Source: Tamlana sp. 2_MG-2023
Lineage (GTDB): Bacteria > Bacteroidota > Bacteroidia > Flavobacteriales > Flavobacteriaceae
DNA: 64,000 bases
NCBI RefSeq assembly: GCF_030548465.1
Contig: NZ_JAUOSF010000004.1
Location: 400,849 to 464,848, forward strand
Reading direction: 5' to 3'
Shown here: positions 27,371-36,327 of the stretch, one piece after another
Position numbering within the stretch: the first letter of the stretch is position 1
Layout of the letters: each line of letters starts with the position of its first letter
Notes under the pieces: generated by a model
Seen by the model: only the letters and a program-made list of their open reading frames with translations
What the model was told of the DNA's origin: nothing
Databases searched by the model: none
Translations under genes and position numbers: made by a program

Positions 27371-28384
27371 ATGCAAAACAAAAACACTGCCTATTCTATA
27401 TTAGATTTAGCTATTGTTTCAAAAGGAAATACTTTAGCGGAAACCTTTGAAAATTCTCTAGCACTAGCGCAAGCTGCGGATGAAGTTGGATACCAACGCT
27501 ATTGGTTAGCAGAGCATCATAATTCTGATGCTATTGGTAGTAGTGCCACTTCTATTTTAATTGGTAAAATTGCTGAAGGCACCAAACGCATAAAAGTAGG
27601 TTCCGGTGGTATCATGTTACCAAATCACTCTCCCTTAATAATTGCCGAACAATTTGGAACTTTAGGTATTCTATACCCAAATCGCATAGATTTAGGCTTA
27701 GGAAGAGCTCCAGGAACAGATCGAGACACTGCTAACGCTATACGATCGGATTTTTACCAAGCAGCCATGTCTTTTCCTGAAGAAGTTCAAAAATTACAAG
27801 ATTATTTTTCAATATATAGCGGATCAAATAAGGTTCGCGCCAATGTCGCTGAAGGTGTTAATGTGCCCTTATATATTTTAGGTTCTAGTCATGATAGTGC
27901 GCACCTTGCCGCTAAAAAAGGATTACCTTATGCTTTTGCTAGTCATTTTGCTACACCTCTCCTACTGTCTGCATTGGCGGTTTACCGCGAAGAATTTCAA
28001 CCTTCGGAAGTACTAGATGCACCTTACACCCTAGCTGGTGTTAATATTATTGTAGCAGATACCGATGAAGAAGCCGAGCACATATCAACGTCACTTTATA
28101 AAATGATTATTGGCCTTATTACAGGGAAAAGAGGACTCATGCAAGCCCCCGAAGCCATGACTAACGAGCTTCGTGAAATGAGTAAACACCCTTCTGTGCA
28201 GCAAATGCTTAAATATTCGTTTATTGGAAGCAAAGCCACTGTAAAAGAAAAAGTGAAAGCTTTTATTGAAGACACTCAGATCGATGAAATTATAGCTGTT
28301 ACTAATATTTATGATAGCAAAGACCGTATTAAATCCTACCGTTTATTTGCTGAAATTATGCAAGAATTAAATAATGAAGCTTAG
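27371..28384 (+). CDS. LLM class flavin-dependent oxidoreductase (MsnO8-type)
   Basis: Luciferase-like monooxygenase fold enzyme of 337 residues; such proteins use reduced FMN to oxidise small organic substrates. Conserved features are YWLAEHHNSDAIGSSATSILIG, KVGSGGIMLPNHSPLIIAEQF and LGRAPGTDRDT, the pattern of the MsnO8/YhbW branch. Start choice is supported by the -7 box 22 bases before the ATG. It is a single-gene unit bounded by a bidirectional terminator shared with the convergent TonB receptor gene. The substrate cannot be told. Confidence 0.92.
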   Translation: MQNKNTAYSILDLAIVSKGNTLAETFENSLALAQAADEVGYQRYWLAEHHNSDAIGSSATSILIGKIAEGTKRIKVGSGGIMLPNHSPLIIAEQFGTLGILYPNRIDLGLGRAPGTDRDTANAIRSDFYQAAMSFPEEVQKLQDYFSIYSGSNKVRANVAEGVNVPLYILGSSHDSAHLAAKKGLPYAFASHFATPLLLSALAVYREEFQPSEVLDAPYTLAGVNIIVADTDEEAEHISTSLYKMIIGLITGKRGLMQAPEAMTNELREMSKHPSVQQMLKYSFIGSKATVKEKVKAFIEDTQIDEIIAVTNIYDSKDRIKSYRLFAEIMQELNNEA

Positions 28385-28421
28385 TTGCCATAATCAAATA
28401 TTTTTTCGAATACAGATATAA

Positions 28422-28445
28422 AAAAAGGAGCCGAAGCTCCTTTTT
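28422..28445. terminator. Bidirectional terminator between convergent genes
   Basis: AAAAAGGAGC, loop CGAA, GCTCCTTTTT: a 10-base perfect stem with a stable tetraloop and A/T tracts on both sides, lying between the rightward oxidoreductase gene and the leftward TonB receptor gene. Confidence 0.93.
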
Positions 28446-28468
28446 AAAAATATATCAACATTAAATGA

Positions 28469-30697
28469 TTAAAAACTTAAGGCTATTTTAGCTCGAATAA
28501 AAAATGGCGTTCCAGGGGTGAAATGAATTTCTTCCACCGGAGCTGGCTCATCATACAATCGGCTTTCGGTAGCAAATTGGGTTTCATTCCATTCGGTATT
28601 AAATAGATTTTCTACAATGATACTGTAAGTCCAATTTTTACAGGTGTAATTCACATTAAAATCGGTTACAAAATAACCTTCAGCTACAATAGAATTATCT
28701 TCATTTGCAGGTCTATCATCCACATACCTATAATTTAAACCTCCAGAAAACGCTCCTAAATTATCGACTAGAATTCCTCCAACAGTCGTGAAATCTGGCG
28801 CTAACGGAATGTAGTTCTCTCCAGACGGATCATCCACACTTCTACCATGCGCATAATTAGCATCGGAATATAAGTACAACCAGTCTAAAGCTTGGTAACG
28901 AGCACCAACATCAACACCTAAGCGCTGAGTTCTTCCGCTAGGCTCTACAATTGCCGCATCGCCTACATACACAAATTCTTGTTCTAAAAACAAGTACCAT
29001 AAACTGGCATTAATAGCCAATTTATCGGTAGGTTTTAAAATGGTTCCCAAATCGGCGCCATAAGCTGCTGGTAAAATAGATTCGCCTTGATTAGCAATTA
29101 CTACTCTTGAGTCATTTGAATGAAAACCCATACCTGTGTTTAAAAACAGTTGCACATCTTCATTTACAGAATATATGGTGTTTAATTTCGGACTCACACG
29201 CACTTTAGTTTCAGCGATATCGCTATAGGTAACCGACAGTTGATCTTCATATTGAAACTTAAAATAATCAATTCTTGCCGATGGATTAAACGTCCATTTT
29301 CCGGTTTTAAATTCGGTATTTAAAAAAGCGTAAGTGTTTACCTCATCAACATCACCAAGTGCTTTGTAATCTAAAACAGTCTTACGATTAAGCGTGTGAG
29401 ATAACTCTACATCATCGGCATTATCATATCTAAAACCAATACCTGCTTGGTATTTAAAGATTGTATTTTCCCCTAGTTCAATATTTCTATGTTCGTAAAC
29501 GGTACTTGCTCCTGTAGTTAATCGGTTTTCAAATTGTTTAATTTGATCACCATTTATAGGATCATCTAAGAAAAAGGTAAAATTAGAATACAACTCAAAA
29601 TTGTACTGCGACACATAAGCTGTTGTTTCTAACGATTGGTTTGCATCAATAGCTTTAGTATGATTTACTAAAAGGTTTGTTCTACTTGTTTCTCCACCTT
29701 CGGTATCATCAATGGAACCGAACCGATCAATACTACCATCATCTACGGCACGTTGTGGAATTTGCCCCGAAGCATCCCATTTGCTTTGAAAATGTGATGC
29801 CGTAAAACTCACTTCTTGATCGCCAGCTAATTTGTAATTATAGCGTCCTAAAATATTAAAACGGTTAAAATTTTGAGGTGAATCGAACGGGCCATCAGTT
29901 AAAGACAGCTCTGAAGCGATATAAGCACTGCTTTTTTCGGTATCTAAAACATTAAACATCCCCATAAGGCGATTGCTATTAAATTGTCCAGCTTCTAACG
30001 ATAAATAATTTTTATCAATAGATTTTTTAAGCCCTAGATTCACATAACCTGCGGTTGTAAAGTTTCCTTTATCGGCATAATAAGGCCCTTTTCCAAAGTC
30101 TATATTTTCGATAGTTTCAGGAATTACAAAGTGTAAATCGGAATACCCTTGTCCGTGTGCGTGCGACACCATATTTACAGGCAATCCGTCAACGGTAAGA
30201 TTAATATCGGTTCCGTGATCAATATCAAATCCTCTTAAAAAAATCTGTTCTGCTTTTCCTCCTCCAGCATGTTGACCGATAATCAACCCTGGTACTTTTC
30301 TTAAAATTTCTTGGGATGATTTTACTGGATCCGTCTGAACATCTACAGCTACAAATTTGCTTAATAGATCTATTTCAGCCAGTAACATCACTTGGTCTAA
30401 AGAAATGTTCGCAGGGTTTAAAGTAATAGTTAACGGCGCATTTAAATCATTCTCGTCAACGCGAATTATTTTAGCCTCGTACCCCAAACGCGAAATGTAT
30501 AAGGTATCGTTTTCTTTTGTTTTGTTTAAAGTAAACACACCCGTTGATGATGTATGCGTATGAATTTCTGTGGTTTTGTTAAACACACTAACTTCTTCAA
30601 TGGGTTTATTATCTGTGTTAATGATTTTTCCCGTAATATGCTGTGCAAAAAACAGATTTGTGAGCAGCATAAAGCATGCTGATATAATATATTTCAT
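28469..30697 (-). CDS. TonB-dependent receptor
   Basis: Outer-membrane active-transport receptor of 742 residues. A signal peptide (to about 18, FFAQ) is followed by a carboxypeptidase-like regulatory domain at about 20-95 (GKIINTDNKPIEEVSVFN), a plug domain at about 115-215 with FLRGFDIDHGTDINLTVDG, and a 22-strand barrel ending FFIRAKIALSF. The plug contains NMVSHAHGQGYSDLHFVIPE, a form frequent in receptors of unknown, probably metal-related, ligand. The gene is 154 bases downstream of a histidine-rich small protein on the same strand, which supports a metal link by inference. No partner SusD gene is present. Confidence 0.93.
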   Translation of the reverse strand: MKYIISACFMLLTNLFFAQHITGKIINTDNKPIEEVSVFNKTTEIHTHTSSTGVFTLNKTKENDTLYISRLGYEAKIIRVDENDLNAPLTITLNPANISLDQVMLLAEIDLLSKFVAVDVQTDPVKSSQEILRKVPGLIIGQHAGGGKAEQIFLRGFDIDHGTDINLTVDGLPVNMVSHAHGQGYSDLHFVIPETIENIDFGKGPYYADKGNFTTAGYVNLGLKKSIDKNYLSLEAGQFNSNRLMGMFNVLDTEKSSAYIASELSLTDGPFDSPQNFNRFNILGRYNYKLAGDQEVSFTASHFQSKWDASGQIPQRAVDDGSIDRFGSIDDTEGGETSRTNLLVNHTKAIDANQSLETTAYVSQYNFELYSNFTFFLDDPINGDQIKQFENRLTTGASTVYEHRNIELGENTIFKYQAGIGFRYDNADDVELSHTLNRKTVLDYKALGDVDEVNTYAFLNTEFKTGKWTFNPSARIDYFKFQYEDQLSVTYSDIAETKVRVSPKLNTIYSVNEDVQLFLNTGMGFHSNDSRVVIANQGESILPAAYGADLGTILKPTDKLAINASLWYLFLEQEFVYVGDAAIVEPSGRTQRLGVDVGARYQALDWLYLYSDANYAHGRSVDDPSGENYIPLAPDFTTVGGILVDNLGAFSGGLNYRYVDDRPANEDNSIVAEGYFVTDFNVNYTCKNWTYSIIVENLFNTEWNETQFATESRLYDEPAPVEEIHFTPGTPFFIRAKIALSF

Positions 30698-30717
30698 TTA
30701 TTTCATAATTTGATTAG

Positions 30718-30733
30718 CCTCAAAATTTTGAGG
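30718..30733. promoter_or_regulatory. Perfect 16-base palindrome upstream of the TonB receptor gene
   Basis: CCTCAAAATTTTGAGG is a perfect dyad located 21-36 bases before the receptor's ATG, in the space between it and the histidine-rich gene. Its place suits a repressor operator or a leader hairpin, but a perfect 16-base palindrome is expected about once by chance in a window of this size. Confidence 0.4.
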
Positions 30734-30851
30734 TGTTTCTATTTTTGAGCAGTCCATAAAAAATCGCTTTTAGCAATAAAAAGACAGCCTGCGTCGAAAT
30801 GATTTTCATTTATATGAAAACATCCGGCAAGGTTTAATGAACTGAATGATG

Positions 30852-31358
30852 TTATGAAATATTCCTTGGAGGAGGGGAAAGTATTGGGAGATTAAAATCG
30901 TATTGCATTAATAAAGTATGCCATATTTTTTTTGAATCGCTTCGGAACATACTCTTTTTCAGCACATAACCTGAAGCCACTAAATGTTTATCTAAATCGA
31001 CTTTAAGCACTGGTTTTTGATGCTCATGATCGTCTTCTTCCGAAGAAATCACTGAATCTAAAACAGCTAGTACATTATGTGAATGATTTGGAATGACTTT
31101 CCAAGTTGCTGAATGAGCATGATTCGCTAGTGCACGTTTTTCAGAAGTTACATGCTCTCCATAAGCATCATGAGAATGCATTTCAAAAGTTGAAGCAGCA
31201 TGAGTATGCTCTAAAAACAAATGATCTTCAACAAAGTGTGAAGCCACGTGAAGAATTTTAAACACAGAATCTTTTAAAGGCGAAATCACATAGCAAAAAG
31301 CAATGATAAAGATGAAGCCTCTAAAAAGTGTAGAGTTTAAAACTAACTGTGATTTCAA
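30852..31358 (-). CDS. Histidine-rich exported small protein
   Basis: A 168-residue protein I cannot assign to a family. An N-terminal hydrophobic stretch (FRGFIFIIAFCYVISPL, about 13-29) is either a signal peptide or a membrane anchor. The centre is very rich in His, mostly beside acidic residues (HVASHFVEDHLFLEHTH, HSHDAYGEH, NHAHS, NHSHN, DDHEH), which suggests binding of zinc, copper or nickel. The C-terminus ends LPILSPPPRNIS, a Pro-rich tail. The gene lies directly upstream of a TonB receptor on the same strand, like DUF2946-type small proteins next to metal receptors in other phyla; that parallel is only by layout. Confidence 0.7.
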   Translation of the reverse strand: MKSQLVLNSTLFRGFIFIIAFCYVISPLKDSVFKILHVASHFVEDHLFLEHTHAASTFEMHSHDAYGEHVTSEKRALANHAHSATWKVIPNHSHNVLAVLDSVISSEEDDHEHQKPVLKVDLDKHLVASGYVLKKSMFRSDSKKIWHTLLMQYDFNLPILSPPPRNIS

Positions 31359-31444
31359 TAATATAAAATTAAGAAACGAAAATACAGATTATTTTAACGC
31401 TAATTGAGATCTAAGTCTTAAAAACAAGAGGATTTCTATAAACT

Positions 31445-31481
31445 AAAAAAACCTTGTAAATCTTAATATTTACAAGGTTTT
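31445..31481 (-). terminator. Terminator downstream of tRNA-Pro
   Basis: Perfect 14-base arms (31448-31461 and 31468-31481) around a 6-base loop; on the minus strand the second arm runs into a T tract at 31450-31445. It lies 27 bases after the leftward tRNA. Confidence 0.85.
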
Positions 31482-31507
31482 CGATGTCATTGTTATGACT
31501 CATGTAG

Positions 31508-31582
31508 TCGGGGTGGCAGGATTCGAACCTGCGACCTCCGCGTCCCAAACGCGGCGCGATAACCGGGCTACGCTACACCCCG
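31508..31582 (-). tRNA. tRNA-Pro (anticodon TGG)
   Basis: Minus-strand cloverleaf: acceptor CGGGGTG pairs with CACCCCG and discriminator A; the anticodon stem CGCGT/ACGCG encloses loop TTTGGGA with anticodon TGG; the T arm has GGTTCGAATCC. No CCA is encoded. 75 bases with the discriminator. Confidence 0.97.
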
Positions 31583-31773
31583 AATAATAGGTTATCTCTA
31601 ACGGGATGCAAATATACCTTTTTTATTTATTCTACAAATGATTTTTGGGGATTATTTTTTGGATTTGTAAATTTACACAACCGCTTCAACAGCATAAGAT
31701 TGTTTTTGCTTCATATTCCTCAGGATTATTTTAGTAAATTGCTTATCATTCCGCAGACTCAATAAAAACCAAA

Positions 31774-32895
31774 ATGAAAAAGATTTATATTTCCCTTTTT
31801 ATAATATTAACAACGCTTTCAGCCTGTTCGCAACAAAAAGAATCAATAGCTGCAACCTCTGCCAACTACAATTACAAAACCGAATTGGTTGTTCCCGATT
31901 TAGATATCCCTTGGGGCATGGCCTTTCTTCCCGATGGCAGTATTTTAATCACAGAAAAATCTGGAGAGCTTATTCTGTTTAAAGATGGCAATAAACATAC
32001 GATTTCTGGGCTTCCTGATGTTTATGTTCGTGGACAAGGCGGTTTATTGGACATTGCCTTGCACCCAAACTACGAAGAAACGGGGTGGATTTATTTTACT
32101 TACGCTTCCGCGGAAGGTGAAGATAAAGGCGGAAATACAGCGATTATGCGTGCTCGTTTAGACCAAACAGCACTAGTAGACAACGAACTCCTATACAAAG
32201 CTGAGCCTAACACAAGAAGTGGTAACCATTGGGGCTCGCGTATCACTTTTGATAATAATGGTTATTTATATTTCTCAATTGGCGATCGTTACAGCCGAGA
32301 TGTTAACCCACAAGATATCACTAGGGACTGCGGGAAAATTTATAGATTACATGACGACGGAAGCATCCCGAAAGACAATCCTTTTGTTGATACAAAAAAC
32401 GCAAAAAAAGCGATTTTCAGTTACGGACATAGAAATCCGCAAGGCCTCATTAAAAACCCAAATACGGGCAAAATCTGGGCACATGAACACGGTCCACAAG
32501 GTGGCGATGAAATCAACATCATTGAAATAGGCAAAAACTACGGTTGGCCAGTCATATCGTACGGTGTAAACTACGGTGGCACAACATTAACCGAATTAAC
32601 ACATAAGGAAGGTATGGAACAACCTTTCTTTTACTGGACACCTTCTATCGCACCAAGTGGCATGGCCTATGTAACTTCCGATAAATACCCAGAATGGCAA
32701 AACAACCTACTCGTAGGCGCCTTAAAGTTTCAATATTTAGAACACCTTATTATAAAAAACAACAAGGTTGTAAAACGCGAGAAACTATTTGAAAACATTG
32801 GCCGTTTAAGAAATGTTGTTCAAGCACCGGATGGCTACATTTACATTGCCGTAGAAGGCAAAGGCATTTACAAAATCGTTGCTAAAACCAAATAA
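31774..32895 (+). CDS. PQQ-dependent soluble sugar dehydrogenase (lipoprotein)
   Basis: Periplasmic lipoprotein of 373 residues with lipobox Cys18 (LSAC). It has the six-bladed propeller pattern of soluble aldose/glucose dehydrogenases: DIPWGMAFLPDGSILITEKSG, QGGLLDIALHPNY, SGNHWGSRITFDNNGYLYFSIGDR, SYGHRNPQGL with its conserved His-Arg, and HEHGPQGGDEINII. The family oxidises aldoses with PQQ and passes electrons to a cytochrome; the cytochrome c gene just 8 bases downstream fits as acceptor. No PQQ synthesis genes are in this window, so PQQ may be made elsewhere or taken up. Confidence 0.92.
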   Translation: MKKIYISLFIILTTLSACSQQKESIAATSANYNYKTELVVPDLDIPWGMAFLPDGSILITEKSGELILFKDGNKHTISGLPDVYVRGQGGLLDIALHPNYEETGWIYFTYASAEGEDKGGNTAIMRARLDQTALVDNELLYKAEPNTRSGNHWGSRITFDNNGYLYFSIGDRYSRDVNPQDITRDCGKIYRLHDDGSIPKDNPFVDTKNAKKAIFSYGHRNPQGLIKNPNTGKIWAHEHGPQGGDEINIIEIGKNYGWPVISYGVNYGGTTLTELTHKEGMEQPFFYWTPSIAPSGMAYVTSDKYPEWQNNLLVGALKFQYLEHLIIKNNKVVKREKLFENIGRLRNVVQAPDGYIYIAVEGKGIYKIVAKTK

Positions 32896-32903
32896 TTCAA
32901 CCT

Positions 32904-33305
32904 ATGAAATTACTACTTTTAAGCATTATTAGTATCACATCTTGCATTCTTTTTAACATTAAACCTCAGGATCCATTGCAAGAAAGCATCGACCGCGGCG
33001 AAGTTATTTATGCCGATTTTTGTGTGACTTGCCATCTACCAAACGGAGCGGGCGTAAAAAATGTTTATCCGCCATTAGCGAAATCAGATTATCTAATGGA
33101 AAAAAGAAACGCGAGCATTCATTTATTAAAATACGGCATCAATGAACCGATAGTCGTAAATAACATCACTTATAATGGAAACATGCCTGCCATGGGTTTA
33201 GACGACGATGAAATTGCCGATGTTATGAACTACATTACTAACGCATGGGGCAATACCAATAAAAAAATGATTACCGAAAAAGAGGTGTCAGCTATTAAAA
33301 AATAA
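32904..33305 (+). CDS. Exported class I cytochrome c
   Basis: Small c-type cytochrome of 133 residues with an N-terminal export signal, the haem site Cys40-Val-Thr-Cys43-His44, the typical LPNGAGVKNVYPPLAKSDYL spacer and a candidate axial Met in NGNMPAMG (Met94 or Met97). The closing helix DDEIADVMNYITNAWGN is the standard cytochrome c C-terminal helix. It begins 8 bases after the PQQ sugar dehydrogenase gene, so it most likely accepts that enzyme's electrons and hands them to the respiratory chain. Confidence 0.93.
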   Translation: MKLLLLSIISITSCILFNIKPQDPLQESIDRGEVIYADFCVTCHLPNGAGVKNVYPPLAKSDYLMEKRNASIHLLKYGINEPIVVNNITYNGNMPAMGLDDDEIADVMNYITNAWGNTNKKMITEKEVSAIKK

Positions 33306-33308
33306 ACA

Positions 33309-33344
33309 TTTGCACGAAATCACTTTTACATTTAACTAACTTTG
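33309..33344 (+). promoter_or_regulatory. Probable promoter for the udk operon
   Basis: TTTG at 33309-33312 and an exact TAACTTTG -7 box at 33337-33344. The spacing of 24 is one longer than the usual upper limit. The -7 box is 28 bases before the udk ATG. Confidence 0.5.
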
Positions 33345-33372
33345 CAAAAGCGTTCAATAAAACAAACAAATC

Positions 33373-33978
33373 ATGCTTATTATAGGAATTGCAGGTGGTA
33401 CTGGTTGCGGAAAAACAACCGTTGTCAATAAAATACTTAACGAACTTCCCGAAGGTGAAGTTGGTGTGATTTCGCAGGACTCCTATTATATGGACACCAC
33501 ACATTTAAGTTACGATGAACGTATAAAAATAAATTTTGATCATCCCAGATCGATTGATTTTGAATTACTCACAGCTCACCTCAAAGATTTAAAAAGCAAC
33601 AAAACCATAGAGCAGCCTGTATATTCCTTTGTAAAACACAACAGAACGGGTGATGTTATTTTAACCCATCCGCGGAAAGTGATGATTGTTGAAGGCATTT
33701 TAATTCTAACAAATCCTGAACTTAGAGATTTATGTGATATTAAAATTTATGTACACGCCGATAGTGATGAACGCCTAATTAGACGTTTAAAACGTGATAT
33801 TGCAGAACGTGGTAGAGATTTAGATGAAGTTTTGGCTCGCTACCAAACCACCTTAAAACCGATGCACACCCAATTTATTGAGCCTACAAAAGAGTATGCC
33901 GATATTATAATACCTAACAACAAGCACAATGTTGTAGCTGTAGATATTATAAAAAATATTATCGCTCAAAAATTATAA
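33373..33978 (+). CDS. udk: Uridine kinase
   Basis: Pyrimidine salvage kinase that converts uridine and cytidine to UMP and CMP. At 201 residues it is the usual bacterial length. The Walker A loop GGTGCGKTTV starts at residue 8, SQDSYYMD and FDHPRSIDFELL form the nucleoside site, and RRLKRDIAERGRDLDEVLARY is the lid helix region; all are typical of Udk. It opens a tight rightward cluster with the FtsB/DivIC-like gene (1 base gap) and the methylmalonyl-CoA mutase genes, a set often found together in flavobacteria. Confidence 0.96.
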   Translation: MLIIGIAGGTGCGKTTVVNKILNELPEGEVGVISQDSYYMDTTHLSYDERIKINFDHPRSIDFELLTAHLKDLKSNKTIEQPVYSFVKHNRTGDVILTHPRKVMIVEGILILTNPELRDLCDIKIYVHADSDERLIRRLKRDIAERGRDLDEVLARYQTTLKPMHTQFIEPTKEYADIIIPNNKHNVVAVDIIKNIIAQKL

Positions 33979-33979
33979 C

Positions 33980-34303
33980 ATGAAATTCAAAAAGAACAAA
34001 TATTTAAAACCTTTTAAGAACGTTTTTCTGCCTATTGGTGCAGGATTTATTGTTTGGATGCTTTTTTTTGATGCCAATTCATGGATTATTCACAGTGAAT
34101 TAAACGGTGAAATTGACGCGCTTGAAAACGAAAAAGAATACTATAGAAAGGAAATTATTAAAGATAAAAAAGATCTTAAAATCCTAGAAACTAGTGAAGG
34201 CTTAGAAGAATTTGCTAGAGAAAAGTATTACATGAAATACCCCAACGAGGAAATTTATATTATTGAATATGAAGACAGCCTAAAAACTGATGCAGATGAC
34301 TAA
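33980..34303 (+). CDS. FtsB/DivIC family septum formation protein
   Basis: Bitopic division protein of 107 residues: a short basic cytoplasmic start, one membrane helix at about 14-32 (FLPIGAGFIVWMLFFD), a coiled coil at about 38-75 and the GLEEFAREKYYMKYPNEE motif that marks FtsB/DivIC. In other bacteria it links FtsL and FtsQ in the divisome. The gene starts 1 base after udk and its last 14 bases overlap the start of mutA in another frame, indicating translational coupling. Confidence 0.92.
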   Translation: MKFKKNKYLKPFKNVFLPIGAGFIVWMLFFDANSWIIHSELNGEIDALENEKEYYRKEIIKDKKDLKILETSEGLEEFAREKYYMKYPNEEIYIIEYEDSLKTDADD

Positions 34304-35657
34304 AGGTCTATTTAGCGAATTCAATCCTGTTTCCTCAAAACAATGGAAACAAAAAATACAGTACGATTTACAAGGTGCTGACTATAACAATACGCTTATT
34401 TGGAATTCCAATGAAGCTATTGCGGTTAAACCTTTTTATCATGTCGACGGTTTTAATGAATACCCTCAAACTTCAAACACCGAAGCAACACAATGGAAAA
34501 TCTGTCAAACTATTTTTGTTGCCGATGTTGAAAAATCCAACCAACACGCCATAGATATTCTAAATCGTGGCGCAGAAAGCATTAAGTTCATTTTACCATC
34601 TGAAGCCATTTCTATTGAAAAATTATTCAAGAATATTGACCCTAACACCAATCAGTTCGTTTTCGAGCTTCAGTGTCTTTCAGAAACCCTTGTTCAAAAT
34701 ATATTAAAACATATTCCGAAAGCAATTATTGATCTTGATATCATTCATCAGCTTGCAAAAACTGGGAATTGGTTTAATAATATCCATACAGACTTTAAAA
34801 GTTACGAAAGCATAACTTCTGAAACTTCAACAATCACGGTTGATGTTTCGTTATATCAAAATTCAGGAGCTACTATGGTCCAGCAACTCGCCTATGCCCT
34901 AGCCCATGCCAATGAATACGTGAACGCTTTAGAGAATCGCTCGATTAAATTAGCCCATTATCAAATGGTCTTTAACGTAGCTGTTGGAACAAATTACTTT
35001 TTTGAAATCGCCAAACTTAAAGCCTTGCGCATCCTTTGGGAAACTTTAGCCACTGCATACGGCATGAATACCAACTGCCAAATTACAGCAACACCAACAA
35101 AACGCAATAAAACCATTTACGATGCTCATAACAACATGCTGCGAACCACTACGGAATGTATGAGTGCGATACTTGGAGGCGCGAATACGATTTGCAATCA
35201 GGCTTACGACAGTATATTTAAGAAAACCAATGAATTTACCGAACGTATTGCTAGAAATCAATTGCTTATTCTAAAACATGAAAGTTATTTTGATAAAGTG
35301 AATAATCCTTCTGACGGATCTTATTACATCGAAAGTTTAACTGAGCAACTTTCTGAAAAAGCTTTGGAATTATTTAAAGACATCGAACAAAACGGCGGTT
35401 TCTTAAAACAACTCAAGGCTGGCATTATTCAAAGAAAAATTAAAGAAAGCTCCCAGAAGGAAGAACAACTATTTGAAAATGGCGATACCTTTTTAATTGG
35501 CACCAACAAGCATCAAAATCCAGATGACCTCATGAAAGATCAATTGGATCTGTATCCATTTATAAAAATTAATCCAAGAAAAACCTTAATAGAACCTATA
35601 ATAGAAAAACGATTAGCTGAATCTCAAGAACAAAAACGATTAAAAAATGAACACTAA
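34290..35657 (+). CDS. mutA: Methylmalonyl-CoA mutase small subunit
   Basis: Small, non-catalytic subunit of the B12-dependent mutase that interconverts methylmalonyl-CoA and succinyl-CoA. The 455-residue chain shows the mutase barrel pattern (FNPVSSKQWKQKIQYDLQGADYNNTLIW at the start, TECMSAILGGANTICNQAYD and ARNQLLILKHESYFDKV later) but ends without the C-terminal cobalamin-binding fold; actinobacterial MutA is clearly longer (over 600), so this is the short Bacteroidota form. It overlaps the FtsB-like gene by 14 bases and the next lipoprotein gene by 11 bases. The large subunit follows at 36328. Confidence 0.93.
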   Translation: MQMTKGLFSEFNPVSSKQWKQKIQYDLQGADYNNTLIWNSNEAIAVKPFYHVDGFNEYPQTSNTEATQWKICQTIFVADVEKSNQHAIDILNRGAESIKFILPSEAISIEKLFKNIDPNTNQFVFELQCLSETLVQNILKHIPKAIIDLDIIHQLAKTGNWFNNIHTDFKSYESITSETSTITVDVSLYQNSGATMVQQLAYALAHANEYVNALENRSIKLAHYQMVFNVAVGTNYFFEIAKLKALRILWETLATAYGMNTNCQITATPTKRNKTIYDAHNNMLRTTTECMSAILGGANTICNQAYDSIFKKTNEFTERIARNQLLILKHESYFDKVNNPSDGSYYIESLTEQLSEKALELFKDIEQNGGFLKQLKAGIIQRKIKESSQKEEQLFENGDTFLIGTNKHQNPDDLMKDQLDLYPFIKINPRKTLIEPIIEKRLAESQEQKRLKNEH

Positions 35658-36291
35658 AACACTCTTAAAATTCACCTTTATTGCACTTTTATTGACAGTA
35701 ACTTTTAGCTGTAAAAAAGAAAACACTTTTACCAATTTCAAGTATGCAGACAAACCTGAAACCATAACATGCGAAGGTGTAAATAACAAGTTACTAAAGG
35801 AAGCGTTATACAGTTTTGAAGCAGACATTTTTATTTATTACAAAAAAAACAGACCACAAAATAGGTTAAACCAAGCCTACAGTCAATTCATTAGAAATAC
35901 ATCGTACAACGGTGTGAAATTTGAAGAAATCGCTTCCCCACATACCATTGAAATTTTTGAAGCCTTAAAAAATGAAAACGAACTATGGGATGCTAACAAC
36001 CCAAAAAGTCATTTAAATTACAATAGCGCCTTTATAGAATGCATTTCAAACAACATAAAAGATCAAGCATTAAAAACCACATTTAACGCCCTATTGTCTA
36101 CAAACAGTTTAAGTCCGAAACTATTCAGCGCAGCCTTATCGAGTAAATACACGAGTGCCTTAAGTGATAAATATCTCGCGACTTATATCGCATTAGACTT
36201 TTATTACTCAAAATTATACGACGTCGATTTAACCAAAATTAGTCAAGTAGAACCAGAGCAAGAAGTGGATTTCAACAAAATACCAAAATAA
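35647..36291 (+). CDS. Hypothetical lipoprotein between mutase subunit genes
   Basis: Exported lipoprotein of 214 residues with lipobox Cys22 (VTFSC) followed by a charged KKEN stretch. The mature part is mainly helical with no family I recognise. It overlaps the mutA end by 11 bases and lies 36 bases ahead of the mutB start, so it is co-transcribed and probably translationally coupled with mutase genes, although an envelope protein has no evident place in propionate metabolism. It may simply be a conserved passenger in flavobacterial versions of this cluster. Confidence 0.8.
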   Translation: MNTKTLLKFTFIALLLTVTFSCKKENTFTNFKYADKPETITCEGVNNKLLKEALYSFEADIFIYYKKNRPQNRLNQAYSQFIRNTSYNGVKFEEIASPHTIEIFEALKNENELWDANNPKSHLNYNSAFIECISNNIKDQALKTTFNALLSTNSLSPKLFSAALSSKYTSALSDKYLATYIALDFYYSKLYDVDLTKISQVEPEQEVDFNKIPK

Positions 36292-36327
36292 ACAAACCTG
36301 TAATTTTATTACTGAAAGCATACTAAT

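Noticed and set aside
30698..30851. Cobalamin or other riboswitch before the TonB receptor gene
   Set aside because: None of the conserved cobalamin-box or TPP motifs could be found in the 154-base leader.
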